Below the pieces are notes generated by a model, which saw nothing but the letters and a program-made list of their open reading frames with translations, made no database searches and was not told where the DNA came from. 64,000 nucleotides of DNA from Pseudomonas sp. VD-NE ins (lineage in GTDB: Bacteria > Pseudomonadota > Gammaproteobacteria > Pseudomonadales > Pseudomonadaceae): assembly GCF_031882575.1 (NCBI RefSeq), contig NZ_CP134772.1:4297001-4361000 (forward strand), in the 5' to 3' direction. Shown here in pieces: positions 1 through 8,207 of the stretch. A program made the translations under genes and the position numbers. Numbering within the stretch: the stretch's first letter is position 1; each line of letters opens with the position of its first letter.

Positions 1-875
1 TTGTCCACCAACCCGATCACGAACACCCCGAACAAGCCCAGCACCACACCCTGCCAGATCATCCCGCTGAGCAGGAAATACACCGCCACCGGCGCCCAGA
101 CAATTCCCGCGCCGACCGCTGGCAGCAATGACAGAAACGCCATCAACACCGCCCACAGCAAAGCGCTGGGGATGTCGAGAAACCAGAAAATCGCCCCGCC
201 CAGTGCGCCTTGAGTCACCGCGACCACCAGATTGCCCTTCACCGTCGCCCGCACCACCCGATTGAATTTCAGTTGCAGACGACGCTTGTGAGTTTCTTCC
301 AGTGGCACAGCGGTGCGTACCTTGCGCGCCAGTTCGGCGCCGTCACGTAGAAAGAAAAACAGCAGATACAGCATGATGAAAAAACTCACCACGAACTCGA
401 ACGTGCCCTGGCCAAAACTGAACGCCTGGCTGGCCAGCACCTGGCTGCCCTGCATCGCCGATTTGACGATTTTCTCGCGCAGGCCATTCAGTTCGCCCAT
501 GCCGAAGCGGTCGAGCAGGTGCTGAAAGTATGGCGGCAAGCTGTGCTTGAACTGCGCCAGATACGCGGCGATGTCCAGTTCGCCGCTTTCGATGTTCTTG
601 TAGACCGCTGCGCCTTCCTGCACCAGCAACACACTGAGAATGATCACCGGCAGAATCGCGATCACCAGGCAGACCGACAAGGTACACAGGGACGTCAGGT
701 TGCGCTGCCAGCCGAATTTCGCCTGCAGCCGGCGTTGCATCGGCGCAAACACAATGCCGAGAATCACCGCCCAGAACACCGCACCGTAGAACGGCAAGAG
801 GATCCAGATAAACGCCACCGTGACCAGCAACAGCAGCACGGTGAGAGATTTGAATTGAAGGCTTTTTTCGTTCAT
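1..875 (-). CDS. AI-2E family transporter (PerM/YdiK-type permease), 3' end cut by window edge
   Basis: Inner-membrane permease of the AI-2E exporter (PerM/TqsA/YdiK) superfamily; the substrate cannot be told from sequence. The visible 291 residues start with MNEKSLQFK and show the family pattern: two hydrophobic helices near the N terminus, a soluble stretch (about residues 65-150), then several closely spaced helices, including a segment FFIMLYLLFFFLRDGAEL that is characteristic of the family. Usual length is about 350 residues, so roughly 60 C-terminal residues lie outside the window. The start is the ATG complementary to 873-875. A 111-base gap separates it from the next gene on the same strand. 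Confidence 0.85.
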   Translation of the reverse strand, partial: MNEKSLQFKSLTVLLLLVTVAFIWILLPFYGAVFWAVILGIVFAPMQRRLQAKFGWQRNLTSLCTLSVCLVIAILPVIILSVLLVQEGAAVYKNIESGELDIAAYLAQFKHSLPPYFQHLLDRFGMGELNGLREKIVKSAMQGSQVLASQAFSFGQGTFEFVVSFFIMLYLLFFFLRDGAELARKVRTAVPLEETHKRRLQLKFNRVVRATVKGNLVVAVTQGALGGAIFWFLDIPSALLWAVLMAFLSLLPAVGAGIVWAPVAVYFLLSGMIWQGVVLGLFGVFVIGLVD

Positions 876-986
876 GTCCGATCCATGTCAGTCAGGCGTC
901 ATGCACGCCCCGATGCTTAGTCAACCGGGGCCTGCACGAGTGCCATCTTTATTCATGGAGCATAGTTGCGGATCAGCGCGAGCCGG

Positions 987-1673
987 TCAGCGAACCGGTA
1001 ACTTGATGATTTCATCAGTGGTCAGCACATCGCCGAAGGTGTCCTCGACTTCCGCCAGTGCGGCTTTGTGCAAGGCATCCTTGTCGATGGATGTGCCATT
1101 GGCGCGGGTGATCGCACGGGTCGCCGAGGCATCCGAAGCGACGATCATGCTGTAACCGAGTGGCGCGGCATCGCGCGCAGCCCCAGCGACACAGGCGTGG
1201 GTCATCAGGCCGGCAACAATCACCGTTTCGATGCCCGACTGCTTCAGCCGTTGGTTCAGATCGGTGCTGCCGAACACGCTGACCGTGTTTTTTTGCAGCA
1301 CCACATCCTTGGCGCGTGGCTGCATGTCCGGGTGAAATTTCACGGTTTCGCCATCAATGGCAAACACCGGCGAGCCGGCCGGGGCCACGTGCTGAACGTG
1401 GTACACGGGGATCTTGTGGGAGTCGGCGAAGGTGATCAACTCACGGGTTTTTGCCAGTGCGACAGCACCGTCCGGGATTGGCATCTTGCCGGTGAAGTAT
1501 TCGTTCTGGAAATCGATCACCAGCAACGCGGATTTGCCGGCCAGCAACTGGCTGACTGGCGTGACGCCTGACATTGCACGGAGGGTCGGGTGGTTGTCAG
1601 CCAATGCGCCGGTACTGGCCAACACACCGGAAAATGCACAGGCGCTGAGGAAGCGCCGGGTGAAACGCTGCAT
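987..1673 (-). CDS. Exported cysteine hydrolase, isochorismatase family
   Basis: A 228-residue isochorismatase-like hydrolase. The likely catalytic triad is visible: Asp54 in LVIDFQNEYF, Lys128 in VLQKNTVSVFGS and Cys161 in GLMTHACVAGAARDA. Members hydrolyse amide or ether-type bonds in small molecules, such as nicotinamide or isochorismate; the substrate here is unknown. The N terminus has a basic stretch, a hydrophobic core and an ALA-type cleavage site near residue 25, so the enzyme is probably periplasmic, which is unusual because most members are cytoplasmic. It is divergent from the U32 gene at 1861 across a 187-base gap. Confidence 0.85.
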   Translation of the reverse strand: MQRFTRRFLSACAFSGVLASTGALADNHPTLRAMSGVTPVSQLLAGKSALLVIDFQNEYFTGKMPIPDGAVALAKTRELITFADSHKIPVYHVQHVAPAGSPVFAIDGETVKFHPDMQPRAKDVVLQKNTVSVFGSTDLNQRLKQSGIETVIVAGLMTHACVAGAARDAAPLGYSMIVASDASATRAITRANGTSIDKDALHKAALAEVEDTFGDVLTTDEIIKLPVR

Positions 1674-1860
1674 GGAAATACCTCTGTTCAGTTGAGTGAT
1701 GAACAGAGCTTAAGCAGGCGCCTGTGTGTCGAACACAGTGAAACCGGCACATGATCTGTGCCGTTTCTGCACAAACAGAAACAGCCGAAACGTGGATCCA
1801 GATCAATGCACTCCGCTCGCATCCGCTCTACCCTGCCGCGCTTTTGCGACCGACCCCGCC

Positions 1861-3192
1861 ATGACGCCTACCCTCACCGCCCCCGAACTGCTCGCCCCCG
1901 CCGGCACCCTGAAAAACATGCGCTACGCCTTCGCCTACGGTGCCGATGCGGTCTACGCCGGTCAGCCGCGATACAGCCTGCGAGTGCGCAACAACGAGTT
2001 CGATCACGCCAACCTGGCGCTGGGCATTCGTGAAGCCCAGGCACAGGGCAAGCGCTTTTACGTGGTGGTCAACATCGCCCCGCACAACGCCAAACTGAAG
2101 ACCTTCCTCAAGGATCTGGCGCCGGTCATCGAGATGGCGCCGGATGCGCTGATCATGTCTGACCCGGGGCTGATCATGCTGGTGCGCCGGCATTTCCCGC
2201 AGATGCCGATCCACCTCTCGGTGCAGGCCAACACGGTGAACTGGGCGAGTGTCGAATTCTGGCAGCAACAGGGTTTGAGCCGGATCATCCTGTCGCGGGA
2301 ATTGTCGCTGGAGGAAATCGGCGAGATCCGCGAACAGGTGCCGGGCATGGAGCTGGAAGTGTTTGTCCACGGCGCTCTGTGCATGGCCTATTCCGGGCGC
2401 TGCCTGCTGTCGGGTTACATGAACAAGCGCGATGCCAATCAAGGCACCTGCACCAACGCCTGTCGCTGGAAATACTCGGCGCAAGAGGCCACGGAAAACC
2501 AGATCGGCGAAATCGTCCAGACCTGTCAGCCCGAGCCGACCCTGGGCCTCGGCGCGCCCACCGATCAGGTGTTCCTGTTACAGGAAGCCAACCGTCCCGA
2601 CGAATTGATGCCCGCCTTCGAGGACGAACACGGCACCTACATCATGAACGCCAAGGACCTGCGCGCGGTGCAGCACGTCGAGCGCCTGACGCGCATGGGC
2701 GTGCATTCCCTGAAGATCGAAGGCCGGACCAAATCGCACTTTTACTGCGCCCGGACTACGCAGGTGTATCGGCGGGCGATTGATGATGCGGTGGCCGGGC
2801 GTGAGTTTGATCGCAGCCTGATGACCGATCTGGAGTCACTGGCGCAGCGTGGCTATACCGAAGGATTTCTGCGCCGGCATGTGCATGACGAGTATCAGAA
2901 TTATCAGCACGGCAGCTCGGTGTCGGAGCGTCAGCAGTTTGTTGGCGAGCTGACTGGTGAGCGGCGTGGGCGGCTGGCCGAGGTCAAGGTGAAGAACCGT
3001 TTTGGTCTTGGTGATCTTCTGGAATTGATGACGCCCACGGGTAATTTTCATTTTGATCTGCGTGAGTTGCAGAGTGTTAAGGGTGAGGCGATCGACGTAG
3101 CGCCGGGGGATGGGCATACGGTTTATGTGCCGATTCCGGAGGGGGTGGGTTTGCGGTTTGGGTTGTTGATGCGGGATATCGGTAGTGTCTGA
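1861..3192 (+). CDS. trhP: U32 family protein, tRNA hydroxylation protein TrhP (YegQ-like)
   Basis: A 443-residue peptidase-U32-family protein close in length to E. coli YegQ/TrhP (about 450), which takes part in prephenate-dependent hydroxylation of wobble uridine 34 (ho5U) in tRNA. The opening ELLAPAGTLKNMRYAFAYGA and the U32 signature EVFVHGALCMAYSGRCLLSG are present. Further cysteines follow in QGTCTNACRW, as expected for the iron-sulfur-binding members of the family. I use the ATG at 1861, the first residue of recognisable family sequence; upstream in-frame codons extend to 1726 but add about 45 residues of unlikely composition. Ribosome binding is weak at 1861. Paralogues such as RlhA also belong to U32; the length and opening favour TrhP. 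Confidence 0.8.
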   Translation: MTPTLTAPELLAPAGTLKNMRYAFAYGADAVYAGQPRYSLRVRNNEFDHANLALGIREAQAQGKRFYVVVNIAPHNAKLKTFLKDLAPVIEMAPDALIMSDPGLIMLVRRHFPQMPIHLSVQANTVNWASVEFWQQQGLSRIILSRELSLEEIGEIREQVPGMELEVFVHGALCMAYSGRCLLSGYMNKRDANQGTCTNACRWKYSAQEATENQIGEIVQTCQPEPTLGLGAPTDQVFLLQEANRPDELMPAFEDEHGTYIMNAKDLRAVQHVERLTRMGVHSLKIEGRTKSHFYCARTTQVYRRAIDDAVAGREFDRSLMTDLESLAQRGYTEGFLRRHVHDEYQNYQHGSSVSERQQFVGELTGERRGRLAEVKVKNRFGLGDLLELMTPTGNFHFDLRELQSVKGEAIDVAPGDGHTVYVPIPEGVGLRFGLLMRDIGSV

Positions 3193-3196
3193 AAAG

Positions 3197-3400
3197 CCCC
3201 TCATCGGAACGCCGCCCGCCTAGCCCTCTCCCAGAGGGAGAGGGGACTGATTGGGGGATATTGGAGAGATCCACCGACCTGAAAGCATGGCAGTGAATCC
3301 ATAATCGACTCGATTGTTCAGGTCGGCGTATAGCGCATGACACCTCGGTCGGCCCCCTCTCCCTCCGGGAGAGGGCTGGGCGGGCGGCGTTCCGATGAGG
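3197..3400. repeat. Long inverted repeat with GC-rich arms
   Basis: Two arms of about 50 bases (3197-3246 and 3352-3400) are inverted copies of each other, each holding a small internal palindrome (CCCTCTCCC/GGGAGAGGG). The outer part of each arm is the module TCGGAACGCCGCCCG (3204-3218, and inverted near 3387-3396). The same 15-base module recurs inside the REP pair at 37350-37469. The arms separate two convergent genes and may act as a bidirectional terminator. Confidence 0.75.
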
Positions 3401-3411
3401 GTAAGCTTTTC

Positions 3412-4284
3412 CTACGCAACAAACTCCTCCCGCAACATCGCCACAAACGCCTCCCGCGCCGGGTGCACCCCGGCGTTTTCATGCCAGTAAAACAAATTGT
3501 CGATAGCTGTCAGCTCCGCAAACTCATACCCCACACACCCAGCCCCTTTCGCGTACTGCTCAAACACGCCCTTGGGCACCAACGCCACCCCCGCCCCGGC
3601 ACTCACACACCCGACAATCGCGCCATAACTGGCCAGACTGACAATCGGCAGCGCCTGGCCCTGACGCAACAACCAATGCTCCAGCGCCGCCCGATACGGG
3701 CAGCCCTGCGGCCACATGAACACGGTTTTCTTCTGGAGATCATCGATGCTCCGTATGGGCCCGAACGATGTCGACGCGATCAACAACAACTCTTCGCGAT
3801 ACATCGGCGTGCGCTTGAGCTGCGAACGTTCGACATCTACCGCGACAATCGCGCCATCGAGGCGATGGCTGACGGTATCGTCGAGCAACTGCCCCCAAGT
3901 GCCCGTGGTGAGTTCCAGCGCGACCTGCGGATAACGCTGGTGAAACTTCGCCAGCAAGCGCGGCAAACGCCCGGTCGCCGACGATTCAATGGCACCGATG
4001 CGCAGCGGCCCGGACGGCTCGGAAGAAGGATCCACTGCACGTTTCGCTTCGGCGGTCAGTGCCAGAATCTTTTCCGCATAGGCGAGAAACGTCTGTCCCG
4101 CGGGGCTGATGCGCAACCCGCGCCCCTCACGCAGAAACAACGCGACGCCCAGTTCCGCCTCCAGCGCCTTGATCCGCGCGGTGATGTTCGACGGCACGCA
4201 GAACAGCTTTTCCGCCGCCCGGGCGATGCTGCCGACTTCGGCTACGGTCTTGAACATACGGATTTGCGCCAGCTCCATACTCAT
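3412..4284 (-). CDS. LysR family transcriptional regulator
   Basis: A 290-residue LysR regulator. The N-terminal winged helix-turn-helix covers about residues 3-60 (MELAQIRMFKTVAEVGSIAR onward, with the typical AAEKLFCVPSNITARIKALE recognition region). The periplasmic-binding-protein-like effector domain follows (about 88-285). It is divergent from the DMT permease at 4380, and LysR regulators commonly control the divergent neighbour, so regulation of that permease is inferred. I use the ATG at 4284; an in-frame GTG immediately precedes it and a second ATG lies two codons downstream. Confidence 0.9.
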   Translation of the reverse strand: MSMELAQIRMFKTVAEVGSIARAAEKLFCVPSNITARIKALEAELGVALFLREGRGLRISPAGQTFLAYAEKILALTAEAKRAVDPSSEPSGPLRIGAIESSATGRLPRLLAKFHQRYPQVALELTTGTWGQLLDDTVSHRLDGAIVAVDVERSQLKRTPMYREELLLIASTSFGPIRSIDDLQKKTVFMWPQGCPYRAALEHWLLRQGQALPIVSLASYGAIVGCVSAGAGVALVPKGVFEQYAKGAGCVGYEFAELTAIDNLFYWHENAGVHPAREAFVAMLREEFVA

Positions 4285-4379
4285 CACTCAGAGTGAACAT
4301 TTGACGCAGTATAAGTCAGTTGTGGCGAATGATTGGCGGCCCGGATACTCGGCGCATCGACACCACCGAGCGCCTGATC

Positions 4380-5273
4380 ATGCCGCACCCTTGCCCACTG
4401 AAAATTCTCTTGGCGATGGCCTTCGTCGTTGCTTGCTGGGCGTATTCGCCGACCGGTATCCACATCGGATTGCAAGCCTACGATCCCGGGCATCTGGCGT
4501 TGCTGCGGTTTCTCTTGGCGTCGGTGTTCATGGCGTTGATCGCCGCGTTCAAAGGCATTCGCCTGCCGTATTGGCGCGACGTGCCGCTGTTGTTTGCCTT
4601 GGGTTTCTTCGCCGTCAGCCTGCATCACGTCGCGTTGAACATTGGCCAGCAAAGCGTCAGTGCCGGGGCTTCCAGTGTGTTGGCGCAATCGAGTCCTTTG
4701 TTCAGCACGCTGCTGGCGCGGTTTGTGTTCAAGGATCAGGTCAGTGTCTGGCGTTGGGGTTGTGTGTTGCTTGGGTTTGTCGGCGTGGTGATCGTGGTCA
4801 GCGGCGATAAGGGTTTGGGGGCTATCGATGTCCATGGCTTGCTGATCTTGCTGGCAGCCATTTCATGGAGCATTTACTTCGCCCTGCAAAAACATCATGC
4901 GCGGCGTTACGACGGTTTCAGTCTGGCGTGTTACGCGGTGTGGTCGGGGACTGTGTTGCTGCTGATTTATTGGCCGGGACTGGCGCACGCCGTGATGAAT
5001 GCGCCGCTGCGGGTGCAGTGGGCGGTGTTGGCATTGGGCGTGTTTCCCAGTGCGCTGGCCTACCTGGCGTGGGGGTTTGTGCTCAAGCATGTGGATTTGA
5101 GCCGGGCGACAATGACTTTGTATCTGATCCCGCCGACGGCGATGGCGATTGCTTCGGTCGGGCTGGCGGAGCGGCCGACGCTGATGGTGCTGATGGGCTC
5201 GGTGGTGGTGTTGATCAGTGTGTTGGCGTTGAATCTGGAGCGGCGGGTTGGGAGTGTTCGGGCGGCGATCTGA
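4380..5273 (+). CDS. EamA/DMT superfamily permease
   Basis: A 297-residue inner-membrane permease with about ten hydrophobic helices in two halves, as expected for two EamA domains of the drug/metabolite transporter superfamily. The first half opens with ILLAMAFVVACWAYSPTGIH; the second begins near LHGLLILLAAISWSIYFALQ. Family members export amino acids, nucleosides or drugs; the substrate here is unknown. The start is uncertain: ATG 4380 has a weak GAG-type site, and an in-frame ATG at 4329 would add 17 residues. It is divergent from the LysR gene and ends just before a REP pair. Confidence 0.85.
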   Translation: MPHPCPLKILLAMAFVVACWAYSPTGIHIGLQAYDPGHLALLRFLLASVFMALIAAFKGIRLPYWRDVPLLFALGFFAVSLHHVALNIGQQSVSAGASSVLAQSSPLFSTLLARFVFKDQVSVWRWGCVLLGFVGVVIVVSGDKGLGAIDVHGLLILLAAISWSIYFALQKHHARRYDGFSLACYAVWSGTVLLLIYWPGLAHAVMNAPLRVQWAVLALGVFPSALAYLAWGFVLKHVDLSRATMTLYLIPPTAMAIASVGLAERPTLMVLMGSVVVLISVLALNLERRVGSVRAAI

Positions 5274-5300
5274 TCAACGATTGTTGTTGAAGCAAATGCC

Positions 5301-5396
5301 GTCATCGCTGGCAAGCCAGCTCCCACAGGGTTCTATGGTGAACATGATTTTCAGGTACATCCGCAGAACCTGTGGGAGCTGGCTTGCCAGCGATGA
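5301..5396. repeat. REP inverted pair
   Basis: Two inverted copies of the GGGAGCTGGCTTGCCAGCGA-type element (5301-5330 and 5369-5396) with a short spacer. Located between the convergent permease and the small acidic protein gene; may end transcription from both. Confidence 0.9.
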
Positions 5397-5435
5397 GGCC
5401 AGCACAGCCACCATATTAATCAAGGCAATCGCTGA

Positions 5436-5669
5436 TCAGCGCCGATCATCCGACAACGGCGTCGGCTCATCCGCCGGCGGCACATCCTCATCGTCCGCCG
5501 TCGGATCCTTCCAGTCTTCGGGCCGATCAGCATCGCTCAACGGATCGCGCCCTGGAGGCATTCCCATCGGAGAATCATGATCGGACAATGTCGGTTCATC
5601 AGTGCCGGGCATCGGCCGGTTGGGATCGGTGGGCAGCACACCACCCTGAAACAGCAAATCATTCGCCAT
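5436..5669 (-). CDS. Small acidic proline/aspartate-rich protein of unknown function
   Basis: Encodes 77 residues, MANDLLFQGGVLPTDPNRPM onward, rich in Asp, Pro and Glu, with no hydrophobic segment, so probably soluble and disordered. A GAGGTG ribosome site sits six bases before the ATG at 5669; the longer open frame (to 5810) has no such site. The protein is not assigned to a family I can name. It lies alone between a REP pair and the downstream end of the GntR gene. Confidence 0.65.
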   Translation of the reverse strand: MANDLLFQGGVLPTDPNRPMPGTDEPTLSDHDSPMGMPPGRDPLSDADRPEDWKDPTADDEDVPPADEPTPLSDDRR

Positions 5670-5761
5670 GACACACCTCACGAAGGAGGTCCGGAAAACC
5701 CGGGCCGTACAACTTGGAATCAGGCCGGTTGGCGGCGTGCTATCGAACAGACCAACGGCCA

Positions 5762-6475
5762 TCAGCCCCGCGCGGAAAAGCGATCCCGGCTGTTGGTCAG
5801 GTGCAGCCACATCGCTGCGCGCGCGGCGTCCGCATCCTGACGCTTGATCGCATTCAGGATCGCCTCATGCTCCAGATGCGCCAGTTGGCCAAGCTTGCTC
5901 AGATCCGCCGCACCGCGCTCGGCGGCATTGAGCCGATGACGCGGAATCATCGCACTGCCCAGGTGCTGCATGATCTCGCTGAAGCAGACGTTGCCGGTGG
6001 CTTCGGCGATCAGCAGATGAAAGCGCCGATCTGCCTCGACGCAACTGTCGTTGTTGTCCAGCAGACGTTGATAGTCATCCAGCGCCTGACGCATTTGCAG
6101 CAGTTGCTGCTCGGTACGCCGTTGCGCCGCCAGCGCCGCCGCTTGCGTTTCCAGGCCCAGACGCAGCTCGAGAATGCTGCGCACACCCAGCGCCGTGTCG
6201 ACATTCAAACGCAAGCCCTGCTCCGCAACACGCTCGATAACAAACGTGCCGATACCGTGGCGCGTCTCCACCAGCCCGGAAGCCTGCAATTTGGAAATCG
6301 CCTCGCGCACCACCGTGCGGCTGACACCGTGTTCCTGAACGATGGAGTTCTCCGACGGCAGCTTGTCGCCGGGCGTCAGCTGACCGAGCAGGATGCTTTG
6401 CGTGAGCTTCTCCACCAGGTCATGAGCGAGGTTGTGCGCACGTTTGCGAGCGGGGGCGTCGAGGTCTTCTTGCAT
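5762..6475 (-). CDS. FadR/GntR-family regulator (FCD domain), probable sugar-acid repressor
   Basis: A 237-residue GntR regulator of the FadR subfamily. The winged helix-turn-helix is at about residues 12-78 (LVEKLTQSILLGQLTPGDKL, then VSRTVVREAISKLQASGLVE and a GIGTFV wing). An alpha-helical FCD ligand domain follows, with the metal-ligand-type pattern D..H...H (RFHLLIAEATGN, then RLNAAE and LEHEAILNAIKRQDADAA). It is divergent from a glucarate-type MFS permease and glucarate dehydratase, so it probably represses them and responds to glucarate/galactarate or a breakdown product. Candidate operators lie in the shared 345-base intergenic region. Confidence 0.88.
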   Translation of the reverse strand: MQEDLDAPARKRAHNLAHDLVEKLTQSILLGQLTPGDKLPSENSIVQEHGVSRTVVREAISKLQASGLVETRHGIGTFVIERVAEQGLRLNVDTALGVRSILELRLGLETQAAALAAQRRTEQQLLQMRQALDDYQRLLDNNDSCVEADRRFHLLIAEATGNVCFSEIMQHLGSAMIPRHRLNAAERGAADLSKLGQLAHLEHEAILNAIKRQDADAARAAMWLHLTNSRDRFSARG

Positions 6476-6550
6476 GGTCGGTTCCGGTGATCGGGGCTTG
6501 TGGATCGTAGCATCCTGCGAGGATGACCCAACTTAATTTAGCGGTTCAAC

Positions 6551-6561
6551 TTGTATGACAA
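6551..6561. promoter_or_regulatory. Candidate FCD-regulator operator 1
   Basis: TTGTATGACAA, a perfect dyad TTGT-N3-ACAA, 76 bases upstream of the regulator start. FadR-subfamily regulators bind short dyads of this kind. Assignment to the adjacent regulator is inference. Confidence 0.55.
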
Positions 6562-6728
6562 CACTCAATTAGATCGAAATACTTTCAGGCATCCCTGACG
6601 ATTAAAGCCATATTTCCATGGGGGTGACGCGACGATCAACGACCTAAAACACCCAGCAAACATTGAGCTCAAGCGTAAAAACGCATAAGAAACCGGCATC
6701 TCAGGAAAAAATAATCGGCCAACCCCAC

Positions 6729-6760
6729 TTGTAGGACAAAAATTCTCAGTTGTATGATGT
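6729..6760. promoter_or_regulatory. Candidate FCD-regulator operators 2 and 3
   Basis: TTGTAGGACAA at 6729-6739 is a perfect TTGT-N3-ACAA dyad; TTGTATGATGT at 6750-6760 is a degenerate copy. The spacing of 21 bases (two helical turns) and the position 60-90 bases before the permease start fit promoter repression. Confidence 0.55.
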
Positions 6761-6820
6761 CTATCAACAACGCAGCACCCGCCCTACCCCGCATAAAAAT
6801 AATCAGTGGGAGAAAACCAA

Positions 6821-8167
6821 GTGAAAACCTCCGTCTCCGGGATGAACGAGGGCGTCGATTCGACACTCGCGTCGGCCATCTCGAAAGTGAAACGCCACGT
6901 CCTGCCGCTCTTCGTGATCATGTTCATCGTCAATTACATTGACCGGGTGAACATCGGTTTCGTCCGCACTCATATGGAACATGACCTCGGTATTGGTGCC
7001 GCCGCTTACGGCTTCGGCGCCGGGCTGTTCTTCATCGGTTACGCGCTGTTCGAAGTCCCGTCGAACATGCTGCTGCAGAAAGTCGGCGCACGCATCTGGC
7101 TGACCCGCATCATGTTCACTTGGGGCCTGGTTGCCGCCGGTATGGCGTTCATCCAGAACGAAACCCACTTCTACGTATTGCGCTTTTTGCTCGGCGTGGC
7201 CGAGGCCGGGTTCTTTCCCGGGGTGATCTACTACTTCACCCGTTGGCTGCCCGGCGCCGAACGCGGCAAGGCGATTGCGATCTTCCTCAGCGGCTCCGCC
7301 GTGGCCTCGTTGATATCGGGCCCGTTGTCCGGTCTGCTCCTGCAGATCAACGGGTTGGGCATGCACGGCTGGCAGTGGATGTACTTCATTGAAGGGATGT
7401 TCTCGGTGGGCCTGTGCGTGTTCGTCTGGTTCTGGCTCGACGCCAAACCCCACGACGCGAAATGGCTGACCCGTGCCGAACAGGATGCACTGGTCAACGC
7501 CATCGACGCTGAACAGAAGGCCCGCGAGGCCGCGACGCCAATCCGGCCATCGATGGGCAAGCTGCTCAAGGACCGCCAGATCATTCTGTTCTGCCTGATC
7601 TACTTCTTCATTCAACTGACCATTTACGCCGCGACGTTCTGGCTGCCGAGCATCATCAAGAAAATGGGCGAGATGAGCGACTTCCAGGTCGGCCTGTTCA
7701 ACTCGATTCCGTGGTTGTTGTCGATCATCGGCATGTACGCTTTCGCCTCGTTCTCGGCCAAGTGGAAACACCAGCAGGCGTGGGTCGCCACCGCCCTGTT
7801 GATAGCCGCTGCGGGGATGTTCATGTCCACCACCGGCGGGCCGATCTTCGCTTTCGTTGCGATCTGTTTTGCGGCGCTGGGTTTCAAATCCGCTTCGTCG
7901 CTGTTCTGGCCGATCCCGCAGGCGTATCTGGATGCCCGCATCGCGGCGGCGGTGATCGCGTTGATCAACTCGGTCGGCAACCTTGGCGGCTTCGTCGCGC
8001 CGACCACGTTCGGCCTGCTCGAAGAACACACCGGGTCGATTCAGGGCGGCCTCTATGGCCTGGCCGCGACCTCGATCATTGCCGCGATCATTGTCTTCTT
8101 CGCACGCACCACGCCAAAACCTGCTGCCGACATCGCCGTGGTCGAGACCGCGCCGAAACACGCCTGA
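6821..8167 (+). CDS. MFS permease, anion:cation symporter family, probable glucarate/galactarate importer (GudP-like)
   Basis: A 448-residue twelve-helix permease of the anion:cation symporter branch of the major facilitator superfamily. The family hallmark NYIDRVNIGF sits in helix 1, and helix 4-5 has the GVAEAGFFPGVIYYFTRWLP motif. The neighbouring glucarate dehydratase and FCD regulator make D-glucarate/galactarate uptake the likely role. The start is best placed at GTG 6821, eight bases after GGGAGA; the longer frame from GTG 6806 overlaps that ribosome site, and ATG 6842 is another possibility. The dehydratase gene starts 40 bases downstream, so the two genes are probably co-transcribed. 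Confidence 0.88.
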   Translation: MKTSVSGMNEGVDSTLASAISKVKRHVLPLFVIMFIVNYIDRVNIGFVRTHMEHDLGIGAAAYGFGAGLFFIGYALFEVPSNMLLQKVGARIWLTRIMFTWGLVAAGMAFIQNETHFYVLRFLLGVAEAGFFPGVIYYFTRWLPGAERGKAIAIFLSGSAVASLISGPLSGLLLQINGLGMHGWQWMYFIEGMFSVGLCVFVWFWLDAKPHDAKWLTRAEQDALVNAIDAEQKAREAATPIRPSMGKLLKDRQIILFCLIYFFIQLTIYAATFWLPSIIKKMGEMSDFQVGLFNSIPWLLSIIGMYAFASFSAKWKHQQAWVATALLIAAAGMFMSTTGGPIFAFVAICFAALGFKSASSLFWPIPQAYLDARIAAAVIALINSVGNLGGFVAPTTFGLLEEHTGSIQGGLYGLAATSIIAAIIVFFARTTPKPAADIAVVETAPKHA

Positions 8168-8207
8168 CGTCCATTTTTAAAGATTGCGAATAAGAAGGAT
8201 AAAAGCC

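Noticed and set aside
1726..1860. Longer N terminus for the U32 protein
   Set aside because: The extra 45 residues are not similar to the family and have no ribosome site; family sequence starts at ATG 1861.
6803..8161. 452-codon frame antisense to the MFS permease
   Set aside because: Composition rich in Arg/Gly/Asp with no domain; the sense frame is a complete MFS protein.
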